Under the pieces are notes generated by a model that worked only from the letters and a program-made list of their open reading frames with translations, was not told the origin of the DNA and searched no databases. The position numbers were made by a program, and so were the translations under genes. From Oscillospiraceae bacterium (GTDB taxonomy: Bacteria; Bacillota; Clostridia; Oscillospirales; Acutalibacteraceae): DNA of 64,000 nt. Numbering within the stretch: position 1 is the first letter of the stretch; each line of letters starts with the position of its first letter. Shown in pieces: positions 9,968 to 17,824 of the stretch. The DNA is taken from assembly GCA_902792985.1 (NCBI GenBank), contig CADBBT010000001.1, positions 56,847 through 120,846 on the forward strand. Reading direction: 5' to 3'.

Positions 9968-10254
9968 GCGATCCTGACCCCCTCTTTCATCAACGTTTCA
10001 TAAAACGGCGTGCCAGGCGTCACTTCGCAGATTTCAAATGCATCCACATTTTTTCCCGTCATCTGGCGCAATTCCTCCGCAAGCGCAAAAACGTTGCTTT
10101 TTTTAAATCCATCACCGCCGAAAACGATCAGATCGATATCGGAATCGGGCGTTGCTTCTCCGCGCGCATAGGAACCGAACAGCAAAGCCGACTGCGCATG
10201 ATAGCGCAGCAACAAGGCTCTGACTGCCTGTTCAATTTCCGCTCTGCTCAGCAT
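9961..10254 (-). CDS. mntA: MntA-like minimal nucleotidyltransferase antitoxin
   Basis: The protein has about 97 residues with the polymerase-beta nucleotidyltransferase signature LFGSYARGEATPDSDIDLIVF (GSxRx..DxD). In this family MntA AMPylates HepT and blocks its toxicity. I chose ATG at 10254 because GAGGTG precedes it by 6 nt. The promoter lies in the second 58-bp repeat (-10 at 10290-10295). Confidence 0.9.
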
Positions 10255-10284
10255 AAAGCACACCTCTTTCCTTTCGTTTCTCCA

Positions 10285-10342
10285 TTTTCATTATACCCGA
10301 CCGCGCAAAAAAAAGCAATCCTTTCGCAAAAAAAGAATGCGG
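10285..10342. repeat. 58-bp direct repeat, copy 2 (carries the mntA-hepT promoter)
   Basis: This is the second copy of the repeat at 9537-9594, with one mismatch. The minus strand holds TTGCTT, 17 bp and TATAAT, positioned to drive mntA-hepT. The two copies bracket the toxin-antitoxin genes in the same orientation. Confidence 0.9.
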
Positions 10343-10376
10343 TGTACGACAGTTTCAATTATTACGGCGAAAGCGG

Positions 10377-10405
10377 TTGACATTCCGCTGAAAATCTTGT
10401 AAGAT
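10377..10405 (+). promoter_or_regulatory. Promoter of eda-kdgK
   Basis: TTGACA (10377-10382), a 17-bp spacer and TAAGAT (10400-10405) lie upstream of the eda ribosome binding site. Confidence 0.75.
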
Positions 10406-10443
10406 AGATTGAATAAAAAATGATACTAAAAGGAGATCTTACC

Positions 10444-11082
10444 ATGAAAGATATCAGTGCATCTGTAGCCGCTTACGGCGTTGTGCCCGTTGTGGTGCTG
10501 AACGACCCCGCCGAAGCGCGTCCGCTTGCAAAAGCACTTATGAACGGCGGCCTGCCTGTGGCGGAAGTCACCTTCCGCACCGACGCGGCAGAGGAGTCCA
10601 TCCGCATCATCAGCAAAGAGTTCCCCGATATGCTTGTCGGCGCAGGCACCGTGCTGACGACGGAACAGGTCGACCGTGCCGTGGCTGCCGGCGCAAAGTT
10701 CATCGTCTGCCCCGGCTTCGACCCGGAGATCGTGGACTACTGCATCGCAAAGGACATCCCCATCTTCCCCGGCTGCACAACGGCGTCCGAAGTCGCCTGG
10801 GGCGTCAAGCGCGGGCTGAAAAACCTCAAGTTCTTCCCGGCGGAGCAGTGCGGCGGCGTGGCAACGATCAAAGCGTTGTGCGCGGCATATGTCGGTGTAA
10901 AATTCATGCCCACCGGCGGCATCGGCCCGAAGAACCTGGAAACCTATCTCTCCTGCGACAAGATCCTTTGCTGCGGCGGAAGCTGGATGGTAAAGGGCGA
11001 TCTGATCCGCGCCGGCAAGTTCGACGAGATCGAACGGCTGACAAAAGAAGCTGTGGAGATGGCAAAATCCATTCGTGGCTGA
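10444..11082 (+). CDS. eda: Bifunctional KDPG / 4-hydroxy-2-oxoglutarate aldolase
   Basis: The enzyme cleaves 2-keto-3-deoxy-6-phosphogluconate to pyruvate and glyceraldehyde-3-phosphate. Class I aldolase landmarks are visible: the catalytic Glu in VAEVTFRT, GAGTVLT, the Schiff-base Lys in LKFFPAE, and the phosphate site MPTGGIG. I chose ATG at 10444 after AAAGGAGATC, giving 213 residues of normal length. kdgK follows on the same strand, and together they take 2-keto-3-deoxygluconate from pectin or uronate breakdown into glycolysis. Confidence 0.95.
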   Translation: MKDISASVAAYGVVPVVVLNDPAEARPLAKALMNGGLPVAEVTFRTDAAEESIRIISKEFPDMLVGAGTVLTTEQVDRAVAAGAKFIVCPGFDPEIVDYCIAKDIPIFPGCTTASEVAWGVKRGLKNLKFFPAEQCGGVATIKALCAAYVGVKFMPTGGIGPKNLETYLSCDKILCCGGSWMVKGDLIRAGKFDEIERLTKEAVEMAKSIRG

Positions 11083-11100
11083 TTCGATCATTGAAGTTTT

Positions 11101-11430
11101 AGGGATTAAGGGGTTAAGGGATTAAGGGATTAAGGTGTTAAGGGATTAAGTCATTTTTAATCAAGCCCTCTTCCCTCATCCCCTCATCCCCTCAGTCCCT
11201 CAGTTCCTCATCCCATCAGTCTCTCATTCCCTCAGTCTCTCATTCCCTCATCCCCTCAACCCCTCATTCCCTCATTCCCTCATCCCCTCATCCCCTCAAC
11301 CCCTCATTCCCTCATTCCCTCATTCCCTCATTCCCACATCCCATCAGTCTCTCATTCCCTCATTCCCTCATTCCCTCAGTCCCTCATTCCCTCATTCCCT
11401 CATTCCCTCATCCCCTCATCCCCTCATTTC
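11101..11430. repeat. Octamer tandem array between eda and kdgK
   Basis: About 330 bp of degenerate 8-bp units. The first ~45 bp use GGGATTAA-type units. From about 11165 the units become CTCATTCC/CTCATCCC, roughly the reverse complement of the same theme. It has no coding potential and lies inside the eda-kdgK transcription unit. A shorter array of the same family is at 19290-19364. Confidence 0.9.
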
Positions 11431-11451
11431 CTACCAAAAGGAGACATTCCC

Positions 11452-12549
11452 ATGAAATTAGACCTCAATCTCAAAGAAAACGCCGCCTTTGACGCCGTGT
11501 CGCTCGGCGAAGTCATGCTGCGCCTTGACCCCGGCGAAGGCCGCATCCGCACCGCCCGCCAGTTCCGTGCATGGGAAGGCGGCGGCGAATACAATGTTGT
11601 GCGCGGACTGCGCCGCTGCTTCGGTCTGAAAACCGCCGTCATCACCGCGTTTGCGGAAAACGAGGTCGGCTATCTGATGGAGGACTTCATCCTGCAGGGC
11701 GGCGTGGACACGTCGCTGATCAAATGGATGCCCACCGACGGCATCGGCCGCATTTGCCGCAACGGTCTGAACTTCACCGAGCGCGGCTTCGGCATCCGCG
11801 GCGCAGTCGGCTGTTCCGACCGCGCGAACACCGCAATTTCCAAAGCGACGCCGGAGGATTTCGACTTCGATTACATCTTCGGCACGCTCGGCGTAAAATG
11901 GCTGCACACCGGCGGCATCTATGCCGCGCTCAGCGAGCAATCGTGTGAAACAGTGCTCGCCGCGATCAAAACAGCCAAAAAATACGGCACTGTCGTCTCC
12001 TACGATCTCAACTACCGCCCCTCCATGTGGAGCGCCATCGGCGGCAAGGAAAAGGCACAGGAGGTCAACAAAGAGATCGCGAAGTATGTGGACGTCATGA
12101 TCGGCAACGAAGAGGACTTCACTGCCTGCCTCGGCTTTGAGATCGAAGGCAACGACGCAAACCTCAAAACGCTCAACCTTGACGGCTATAAAAAGATGAT
12201 CAACAAGGCTGCCGAGACGTATCCGAATTTCAAAGCGGTCGCAACGACCCTGCGCACCGTCAAAACCGCCACGGTCAACGACTGGAGCGCAATTTGCTGG
12301 GCAAACGGCGAAATCTTCAAAGCGAAGGACTACAACGGTCTGGAGATCCTGGACCGCGTGGGCGGCGGCGATTCGTTCGCGAGCGGCCTGATCTATGGGC
12401 TGATGACCACGGGCGACGCGGAAAAGGCCGTGAACTACGGCGCGGCGCACGGCGCACTGGCGATGACCACCCCGGGCGACACGACCATGGCGCGCAAAAA
12501 GGAAGTGGAAGCCCTCATGGGCGGCGCAGGCGCAAGAGTACAGCGGTGA
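11452..12549 (+). CDS. kdgK: 2-Keto-3-deoxygluconate kinase, PfkB family
   Basis: This sugar kinase phosphorylates KDG to KDPG, the substrate of the upstream aldolase. PfkB family features are the N-terminal SLGEVMLRLDP, the EGGGEYNVVRGLRRCFG stretch near residue 45, and the C-terminal anion hole and catalytic Asp in DRVGGGDSFASG. The length of 365 residues is slightly above the family norm. It starts at 11452 after AAAGGAGAC. Substrate assignment rests on the eda neighbour. Confidence 0.85.
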   Translation: MKLDLNLKENAAFDAVSLGEVMLRLDPGEGRIRTARQFRAWEGGGEYNVVRGLRRCFGLKTAVITAFAENEVGYLMEDFILQGGVDTSLIKWMPTDGIGRICRNGLNFTERGFGIRGAVGCSDRANTAISKATPEDFDFDYIFGTLGVKWLHTGGIYAALSEQSCETVLAAIKTAKKYGTVVSYDLNYRPSMWSAIGGKEKAQEVNKEIAKYVDVMIGNEEDFTACLGFEIEGNDANLKTLNLDGYKKMINKAAETYPNFKAVATTLRTVKTATVNDWSAICWANGEIFKAKDYNGLEILDRVGGGDSFASGLIYGLMTTGDAEKAVNYGAAHGALAMTTPGDTTMARKKEVEALMGGAGARVQR

Positions 12550-12610
12550 GAAGCGAACACTATTTATCCTTGCCACCTATATCTACAGCATTTTTTATTA
12601 TTTCAAAGAT

Positions 12611-12652
12611 AAAACTCCTGCAGCCAAACCGGCTTCAGGAGTTTTGTTTATC
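12611..12652 (+). terminator. Terminator of eda-kdgK (probably bidirectional)
   Basis: AAAACTCCTG and CAGGAGTTTT pair across a loop of about 15 nt and are followed by GTTTATCTTT. The A-run on the 5' side also suits the converging Ig-domain gene. Confidence 0.8.
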
Positions 12653-12662
12653 TTTCTACTAT

Positions 12663-14846
12663 TCAGTTCAACCTTGCGTTATATGAAACTGTTTGGTTCC
12701 CTCGCACATATACTTTTTCTTCGTCACGGCAATTGCCGGAGTAAAACTCTAATCGATATGCACCCACGGGCAGCTTGATGGAATATGTTGGCTCATTGTT
12801 TTGAACAAAGCGATATGACCTGGTTTCATCAAAAAGATCATAAGCATAAATCTTTGCAGCATATTCCGGCTCATAGCCGCCGCGATAACCGGAAAGCGTT
12901 GTTACCTTTCCTTTTACTGTACCATAGACTAGTTTGTTAACCGTAACTTTACAAGTATCACTTCCGCCACCACTGTAAGCAGTAATTGTTGCTGTGCCGG
13001 GCGATTTCGCTATAACCTTTCCGTTGGCATTCACGACCGCAACCGCGGTATTACTACTTTTAAACGTCAGGTCGTCTCCCGCATTCTTTACCTTCAGTTT
13101 TTCACTGTTGAACTTTGCCTGATTACACACAAAGACATGAATTCTTTTGTGATTCAAATGAATAGCTCTCGTTTTTACCGTAATCAAGTATTGATATGTG
13201 CTGCCATTCTCCTCCCGTATAATAATTGTACTGCCACCTTGTTTCCCGGACACTTTACCATTTCTATTGACAGACGCAATTGTCGAATCTTCACTGCGCC
13301 AAACAGCGTTGAAGGAATCAGTTTTATTTGCAATATTGATTTCTTGACCCCAATCTATTAAAAAGGATCCATCAAACTTCACTGTAATTTTACACTTGGC
13401 TGTGCACCTGCCAATTTTAGCGGTAACGACCACCGTGCCGTGACGTTTAAGATACACATTACAAGTACGTTTACTTGTGATTTCTAATTCAGCAATTTCT
13501 GAATTAGAAGTCTTCCATGTTAGTTTGTCTGTAGTATTATATGGCTCTATATCTGCGCTGATTTTCACCGATTGCCCCGCGACATCAAGAATAATACGGG
13601 TCTTATTGAGTTCCAAACTTTTTGCCGGGTTAACTACGCTTACTGTACAAGTTGCTTCCTTGTTTCCTTTTTTCGCGGTGATTATAGCAACACCATATCC
13701 TTTTGCCGTAACAATCCCATCTTTGACAGTTGCCACCTTTTTGTTGGAGGTTGACCATTTTAGTTCGTCATTCGAGTTTGCAGGCAAATACTTTACTTTC
13801 AATGTTTCCGTTGTCTTGCCCGACCTGTAATACAAATAAAGAGAAATAGAAGTTTTATCTAAAGAAATTTCTGTAGTTGGAATCTGCTTGGTCAACAAGG
13901 CAGTAACTGAAAAGTCAGAATACTTCTTTTCCCAATTGGCTGTATTTGTTATAACAATTTGATATTGACCTTTTTGCAAACAAACACAAACAGTACCAAA
14001 CTTTATTAGATAAGGAACAACGACTCCGTTTGAATCATAAATTTTCAATAATAAACCGCCATAACGATCATCATAATTAGGATCAACATAATAAGGATCT
14101 GGAATATTATCTAATTCTACTACGGCGTCTTCTGATAACACAAATGGTAGTGTTTCGCTTTCCCCTGCCTTTAATGTACCGGAAATCTTGTTCATCAGTT
14201 TGATTCTCTCAGTGACCTTGGCTACCTTAATGTGGAACAACATTGCGCTCGTATCCGTCTCAGCCAAAACATCTGCAGAACCAACTTTTAAGGCACGTAG
14301 AGTATCATCGCTCCAACTTCTTACAATCTCTTGATTAAGGCTCGTAAAATGAATCGTTTGATTTCCTGAACACTTGACAGAAAGAGTAAAATAAGCATCG
14401 GGCGTCATCGTTATAGTGTCTTTTTCGTATGTGAACACTGAAGGGTTCAACACAACATCTCGCTCCAGTGCAAAGCCAAAGCTGATTTCATTAGAAAAGT
14501 TAGGATTCTTGATGGCAATCTCATAACTTCCTGATTCTAAAAAAACATCTATGCTTTTTACAGCTAAAGCTGAACCGCTATCATAAAGCAATCTATCACT
14601 GGCATCATAAATCTTAACAATGGTGTTTTCTTTTTCAGTATTATGGTAATGAATGGTCATATTGTTTTCTAAACTAAAGCGGTACGACTTCGTCTCGTTA
14701 GCTCGCAAAACGCCACTTTGCTTCATTATTGGTACGGCTACAACACTACTAATATGTCCCGCGTCCTCAGCCGCAGAGAGCATTACAAGGACTACTGAAA
14801 ATAAAACGACAGCAAGTAATATCCAAATTGATTTCATTCGTTTCAT
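12663..14846 (-). CDS. Exported multi-domain protein with bacterial Ig-like (Big2) repeats
   Basis: The 727-residue protein has a signal peptide or N-terminal anchor (MKRMKSIWILLAVVLFSVV). Residues ~45-330 hold two prepeptidase-like beta domains. Residues ~340-650 hold Big2 repeats, recognisable by recurring W-S/T-S-(N/S)-x-x-(V/I)-A-x-V followed by G-x-(A/S)-x-I-(T/I)-A. The last ~85 residues start GTVKGKVTTLSGY and resemble a carboxypeptidase regulatory-like beta fold. No sortase or transmembrane anchor is seen at the C-terminus. The gene is clearly AT-richer than its neighbours, suggesting acquisition. The start at 14846 has GGAGGG upstream. Confidence 0.8.
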   Translation of the reverse strand: MKRMKSIWILLAVVLFSVVLVMLSAAEDAGHISSVVAVPIMKQSGVLRANETKSYRFSLENNMTIHYHNTEKENTIVKIYDASDRLLYDSGSALAVKSIDVFLESGSYEIAIKNPNFSNEISFGFALERDVVLNPSVFTYEKDTITMTPDAYFTLSVKCSGNQTIHFTSLNQEIVRSWSDDTLRALKVGSADVLAETDTSAMLFHIKVAKVTERIKLMNKISGTLKAGESETLPFVLSEDAVVELDNIPDPYYVDPNYDDRYGGLLLKIYDSNGVVVPYLIKFGTVCVCLQKGQYQIVITNTANWEKKYSDFSVTALLTKQIPTTEISLDKTSISLYLYYRSGKTTETLKVKYLPANSNDELKWSTSNKKVATVKDGIVTAKGYGVAIITAKKGNKEATCTVSVVNPAKSLELNKTRIILDVAGQSVKISADIEPYNTTDKLTWKTSNSEIAELEITSKRTCNVYLKRHGTVVVTAKIGRCTAKCKITVKFDGSFLIDWGQEINIANKTDSFNAVWRSEDSTIASVNRNGKVSGKQGGSTIIIREENGSTYQYLITVKTRAIHLNHKRIHVFVCNQAKFNSEKLKVKNAGDDLTFKSSNTAVAVVNANGKVIAKSPGTATITAYSGGGSDTCKVTVNKLVYGTVKGKVTTLSGYRGGYEPEYAAKIYAYDLFDETRSYRFVQNNEPTYSIKLPVGAYRLEFYSGNCRDEEKVYVRGNQTVSYNARLN

Positions 14847-14940
14847 TTATACGCCCTCCATTTTAAGATATAATTATTAAAAATGTAAAATGTAAAAAGA
14901 CCAAATTTAACAACACACAATAAATAATATCACAATAGGC

Positions 14941-14966
14941 AAAAAGCTGTCAACATTAGTTAACAG
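14941..14966 (-). terminator. Terminator after the 3D-domain gene
   Basis: On the minus strand CTGTTAAC and GTTGACAG pair (one G-U) and are followed by CTTTTT. It lies in an AT-rich gap (14847-15035) that otherwise shows no gene. Confidence 0.65.
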
Positions 14967-15035
14967 TTTCCCAAAAAAAGAGTTAATCTCAACAACATAA
15001 TAGTAGCGTCCTTATGAAGCCACATCAACGTCCGC

Positions 15036-16247
15036 CTATTCCAAAACATATATTTCCACATTCCGTCTGCCGAACGCCTCGCAGTCGCTTTCGCGGTGCA
15101 TATACAGATCGACCAGCGTATCGCTGTTATGGATAAAGCCGCCGGTGTCCGTCGCTTCGGCGTAACCGTAAATGTATTTGCCGTCCGTGGAGACGATGAA
15201 CATCTTTGTGCCGTATGGGATCTCGCGCGGGTCCACGGCAACGCGGCCGGGCATGGCGCTTTTGCCGGTCGAAGTGATACCGCCGCCGCTGTAGGCGGTC
15301 GCTTCACCGACGAGCACCTTTTTATAGTTGACGGGTTTGCCGTAAACGTCAACAGCGATGTCAAGCGTCGCCGGCAGCTCCGAGATCGCCGCGCGGTCGG
15401 CAAGTCCGCTCACACCGACGCTCCCCTGCGGGATCAGCCCCGTCTTTGTGCCCACAAACAGCAGCTCCGGCAGCGGATCCTTTGTGACCGATTCGCCGAT
15501 CTTCAGCCGGTCTTTCGGTGCGCCGTCCACCGTTTTTTCCAAATAATAAACCGTGCGTTCCCCGGCCTTTCCTTCCTGCAGCAGCGTTGTTTCGCCGACA
15601 TACAGCGCATCATTCGGCATCTCCTCTGTGGGGTACGGGATCGCCTTTTTCTTTGTTGCTTCGCGGTAGCGCACACGCTGCACACGGATGGAGATCCCGT
15701 CTTCCAGCGTGGCGCAAAGCGGATGATTGACCACATCGTTCGCGCCGAGCGTGATCTTTGCCGCGCCGAGCGCATCCTCCACAGTGCCTTTGACCTTGAG
15801 CGTTTGTTCCTTGCCGTCGCACAAAAGCCTCACCTTGACGATCTGCTGCAACCGCTGCGCTCTGCCCTGTGCGGCCAGCGCTTCGGCTGCCGTTTGCAGT
15901 CGTTCGGACTTTACAAGAGCCACCAGAGAAGCGGTCGGATTTGCGGCGCTGCGGCGCTCGATCACGATGCAGTTTTTCATTTTGGCTTCATCAAAACCGT
16001 CAAGGTTGATCTTGTCAAAAGCGCCGACATTCACATGGGCTTTCGCAACGATCGCCTGCGGGTCCTTCACCAGGGAAAATACCGTTTTTCGCTCGCCGCC
16101 GCAAAACACATCCGTCACACGCGGCAGCACGCCGAACGCCGCGCAAATGCCGCAGGTTGCCGCAAGGACAAAAACCGCGCAAAGCAACACGGCCACTGTG
16201 ATTTTTCGCGGCCGTTTTGTTTTTTCACGTCCAGTCTGCGCGCGCAT
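15036..16247 (-). CDS. YabE-like cell-wall protein with G5 and 3D domains
   Basis: The 403-residue protein has an N-terminal membrane segment (residues ~15-38) and a central G5-type region (about YVGETTLLQEGKAGERTVYYLEKTVDG). The C-terminal 3D domain contains TAYSGGGITSTGKSAMPGRVAVDPREIPYGTKM and ends with EATDTGGFI and LVDLYM. The conserved aspartates of the 3D fold, shared with lytic transglycosylases of the MltA/Rpf-associated type, are present. It is probably involved in peptidoglycan turnover. I chose ATG at 16247 because the promoter lies at 16284-16312, inside the longer open frame. Confidence 0.85.
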   Translation of the reverse strand: MRAQTGREKTKRPRKITVAVLLCAVFVLAATCGICAAFGVLPRVTDVFCGGERKTVFSLVKDPQAIVAKAHVNVGAFDKINLDGFDEAKMKNCIVIERRSAANPTASLVALVKSERLQTAAEALAAQGRAQRLQQIVKVRLLCDGKEQTLKVKGTVEDALGAAKITLGANDVVNHPLCATLEDGISIRVQRVRYREATKKKAIPYPTEEMPNDALYVGETTLLQEGKAGERTVYYLEKTVDGAPKDRLKIGESVTKDPLPELLFVGTKTGLIPQGSVGVSGLADRAAISELPATLDIAVDVYGKPVNYKKVLVGEATAYSGGGITSTGKSAMPGRVAVDPREIPYGTKMFIVSTDGKYIYGYAEATDTGGFIHNSDTLVDLYMHRESDCEAFGRRNVEIYVLE

Positions 16248-16283
16248 ACACGGTTTTCTCCCTTCTTTGTTCGTTAGGGAAAC

Positions 16284-16312
16284 ATTATAACGCATTTTGT
16301 CGTTTTTGTCAA
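16284..16312 (-). promoter_or_regulatory. Promoter of the 3D-domain gene
   Basis: Minus-strand TTGACA (16307-16312), a 17-bp spacer and TATAAT (16284-16289), about 40 bp upstream of the ATG at 16247. A LexA box at 16355-16366 lies roughly 45 bp further upstream. Confidence 0.85.
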
Positions 16313-16354
16313 ATTTTACCAATTTCAGGTGTTGTTTTCGCTTGATTTTTATGC

Positions 16355-16366
16355 GAACAAAAGTTC
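16355..16366. promoter_or_regulatory. LexA box 1 (upstream)
   Basis: GAACAAAAGTTC is a perfect GAACNNNNGTTC palindrome. It sits 32 bp (about three helical turns) upstream of the second box at 16387-16398, an arrangement that allows two repressor dimers on the same DNA face. It lies between the divergent promoters of the 3D-domain gene and the phage-like cassette. Confidence 0.75.
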
Positions 16367-16375
16367 CATTTTTGA

Positions 16376-16404
16376 TTGACAAATCAGAACTTTTGTTCTA
16401 AAAT
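16376..16404 (+). promoter_or_regulatory. SOS promoter of the phage-like cassette with LexA box 2
   Basis: TTGACA (16376-16381), a 17-bp spacer and TAAAAT (16399-16404). The spacer contains GAACTTTTGTTC (16387-16398), identical in sequence and position to the box at 2267-2278. The promoter should be repressed by LexA and opened by DNA damage. Confidence 0.85.
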
Positions 16405-16411
16405 AGAAGAT

Positions 16412-16468
16412 GTACACGGAGAAAACCGCGCAGGTTTTCAAGCCCCGACGTGTATGTTTTCTTTTTTA
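16412..16468 (+). promoter_or_regulatory. Leader hairpin with U-run, possible attenuator
   Basis: The 5' leader contains nested pairing: ACACG (16414-16418) with CGTGT (16449-16453), enclosing GAAAACC (16421-16427) with GGTTTTC (16433-16439). It is followed by TTTTCTTTTTT. This has the form of an intrinsic terminator placed before the first cassette gene. Confidence 0.5.
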
Positions 16469-16491
16469 TTCCAGAATCAAGGAGGACTTTC

Positions 16492-17226
16492 ATGACGACC
16501 ATCCCCATTCAGATCAGCGGAAAGATCGCGTCCTGCGCCAGACACTATATCATCTCGTCGAACAGCGACTATACGCTTTCGTTTGAATTTGACAGCGCAT
16601 GGGACGGCATTTCCGTCAAAACTGCGCGGCTGATCTTTGACGATCAGCGGCTCGATCTCACCTTCACCGGCACAAGCGTCGCTCTGCCGCGCATTCCGGT
16701 GTGCGCGCACCTGTTTGTCGGCGTGTTCTGCGATACCCTCGCCTCCACCGCGACGGAGATCGGCTGCATCTCTTCGGTTGCCGACAGCGACGCCGAACCG
16801 ATTGACGAACTGACGCCCACACAGTATGAGCAGCTCGTTGCCCTGCTCAACGCAGCAAAGCTGCGGCAGATCGATTCCATCTCGCGCAGCGGCAACACCG
16901 TGACCGCCGCCTATACCGACGGCACCGCAGACAGCTTCACCGTCGCCGACGGCGTTTCCGTGCAAAGCGCAGCCGTAGACGCTGCCGGACTGCTCACACT
17001 GACGTTATCCGACGGCAGCACTCTGCCCTGCGGACTTGTCAAAGGCGCAAAGGGCGACCCCTTCGTCTTTGACGACTTCACTCCTGCCCAGCTTGCCGCG
17101 CTCAAGGGCGCAAAGGGCGACAAAGGCGACCCCTTCACCTTTGCGGATTTCACACAGGCACAGCTCGACGGCATTGTGCAAAGCGTCTATGCCATGCTGC
17201 CCGCCGCGGAAGGAGGCGCATACTGA
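16492..17226 (+). CDS. Phage fibre/baseplate-like protein with collagen-like repeats
   Basis: The 244-residue protein starts at 16492 after AAGGAGGAC. Residues ~1-110 form a beta-rich N-terminal domain (IPIQISGKIASCARHYIISS..) like those of Firmicute phage minor structural proteins. Residues ~185-230 carry collagen-like GAKGDP/GAKGDKGDP triplets separated by FDDFTPAQLAAL-type segments, typical of phage tail fibres. It probably binds a cell-surface receptor. It is first in a tight six-gene unit and overlaps the next gene by one base (TGATG). Confidence 0.75.
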   Translation: MTTIPIQISGKIASCARHYIISSNSDYTLSFEFDSAWDGISVKTARLIFDDQRLDLTFTGTSVALPRIPVCAHLFVGVFCDTLASTATEIGCISSVADSDAEPIDELTPTQYEQLVALLNAAKLRQIDSISRSGNTVTAAYTDGTADSFTVADGVSVQSAAVDAAGLLTLTLSDGSTLPCGLVKGAKGDPFVFDDFTPAQLAALKGAKGDKGDPFTFADFTQAQLDGIVQSVYAMLPAAEGGAY

Positions 17227-17699
17227 TGGCCCTGCGCAAAGTGGAAGAAAGCTCGCTGACCGCCGTGGCAGATGCGATCCGCACTGCAGCGGACAGCAAT
17301 GCGCCTTTGACGTTTCCGGCAGACTTCGTGTCCGCCATCGAAGGGCTGTCCGGCGCTTCGGGCGGCGGTACCCCGTTTGTTTGCGGCGCGCAGAACGTGG
17401 AGAGCACATCGAGTTTGACCATCGACGATCTGCCGTTCACACCGACTGACGCGGCGGTGTTCCTCATTCGCCGCTCCACGACCAAGGGCGCTCTTGTCAG
17501 CGCCGTTTCCAATCCGCGTTACACAACGGCCGCTGCCTACGGTTCCTTTACCAACAATTCCAGCGGCTATATCAGCAACATCACAAGCAGCATCATCACA
17601 CTCGGCACAAACAGCGTCACCTTGCAGACACCCGCGACCTATTCAATTGTCGGCGTTTATTTTTATGTGATCTGGCGCAGCGAGGAGGCGGGAACATGA
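17226..17699 (+). CDS. Phage tail-like minor structural protein
   Basis: The 157-residue protein begins ALRKVEESSLTAVADAIRT and continues with LTFPADFVSAIEGL, a pattern common at the start of Firmicute phage minor tail or fibre-adjacent proteins. The remainder is Ser/Thr-rich and beta-prone. It overlaps both neighbours (TGATG before, ATGA after), so it is translated as part of one coupled unit. The precise role is unknown. Confidence 0.65.
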   Translation: MALRKVEESSLTAVADAIRTAADSNAPLTFPADFVSAIEGLSGASGGGTPFVCGAQNVESTSSLTIDDLPFTPTDAAVFLIRRSTTKGALVSAVSNPRYTTAAAYGSFTNNSSGYISNITSSIITLGTNSVTLQTPATYSIVGVYFYVIWRSEEAGT

Positions 17700-17824
17700 A
17701 CGGCGTTCTGTTGCGTGCGCTGCTGTTCACGCTCGGCAACGCGTTTTGCTTTCATGTGCTTTTGCCGTTGTGGTGGGTGCTGATCCGGCTGCAGAAAGAA
17801 GGTTTCTTTTGGACAATTATCTGA
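17696..17824 (+). CDS. Small single-pass membrane protein in the lysis cassette
   Basis: This 42-residue frame is easily missed. It starts at ATG 17696, overlapping the previous stop (ATGA), and ends at 17824, inside the start of the endolysin gene. It has one hydrophobic segment of about 24 residues (LLFTLGNAFCFHVLLPLWWVL) and a short charged tail (RLQKEGFF). Size, topology and position next to an endolysin suggest a small holin, pinholin or spanin-like accessory, but no family is recognised. Confidence 0.55.
   Translation: MNGVLLRALLFTLGNAFCFHVLLPLWWVLIRLQKEGFFWTII

Noticed and set aside
11101-11430. Possible CRISPR array
   Set aside because: Units are 8 bp and degenerate, with no unique spacers of 30 bp and no cas genes nearby.
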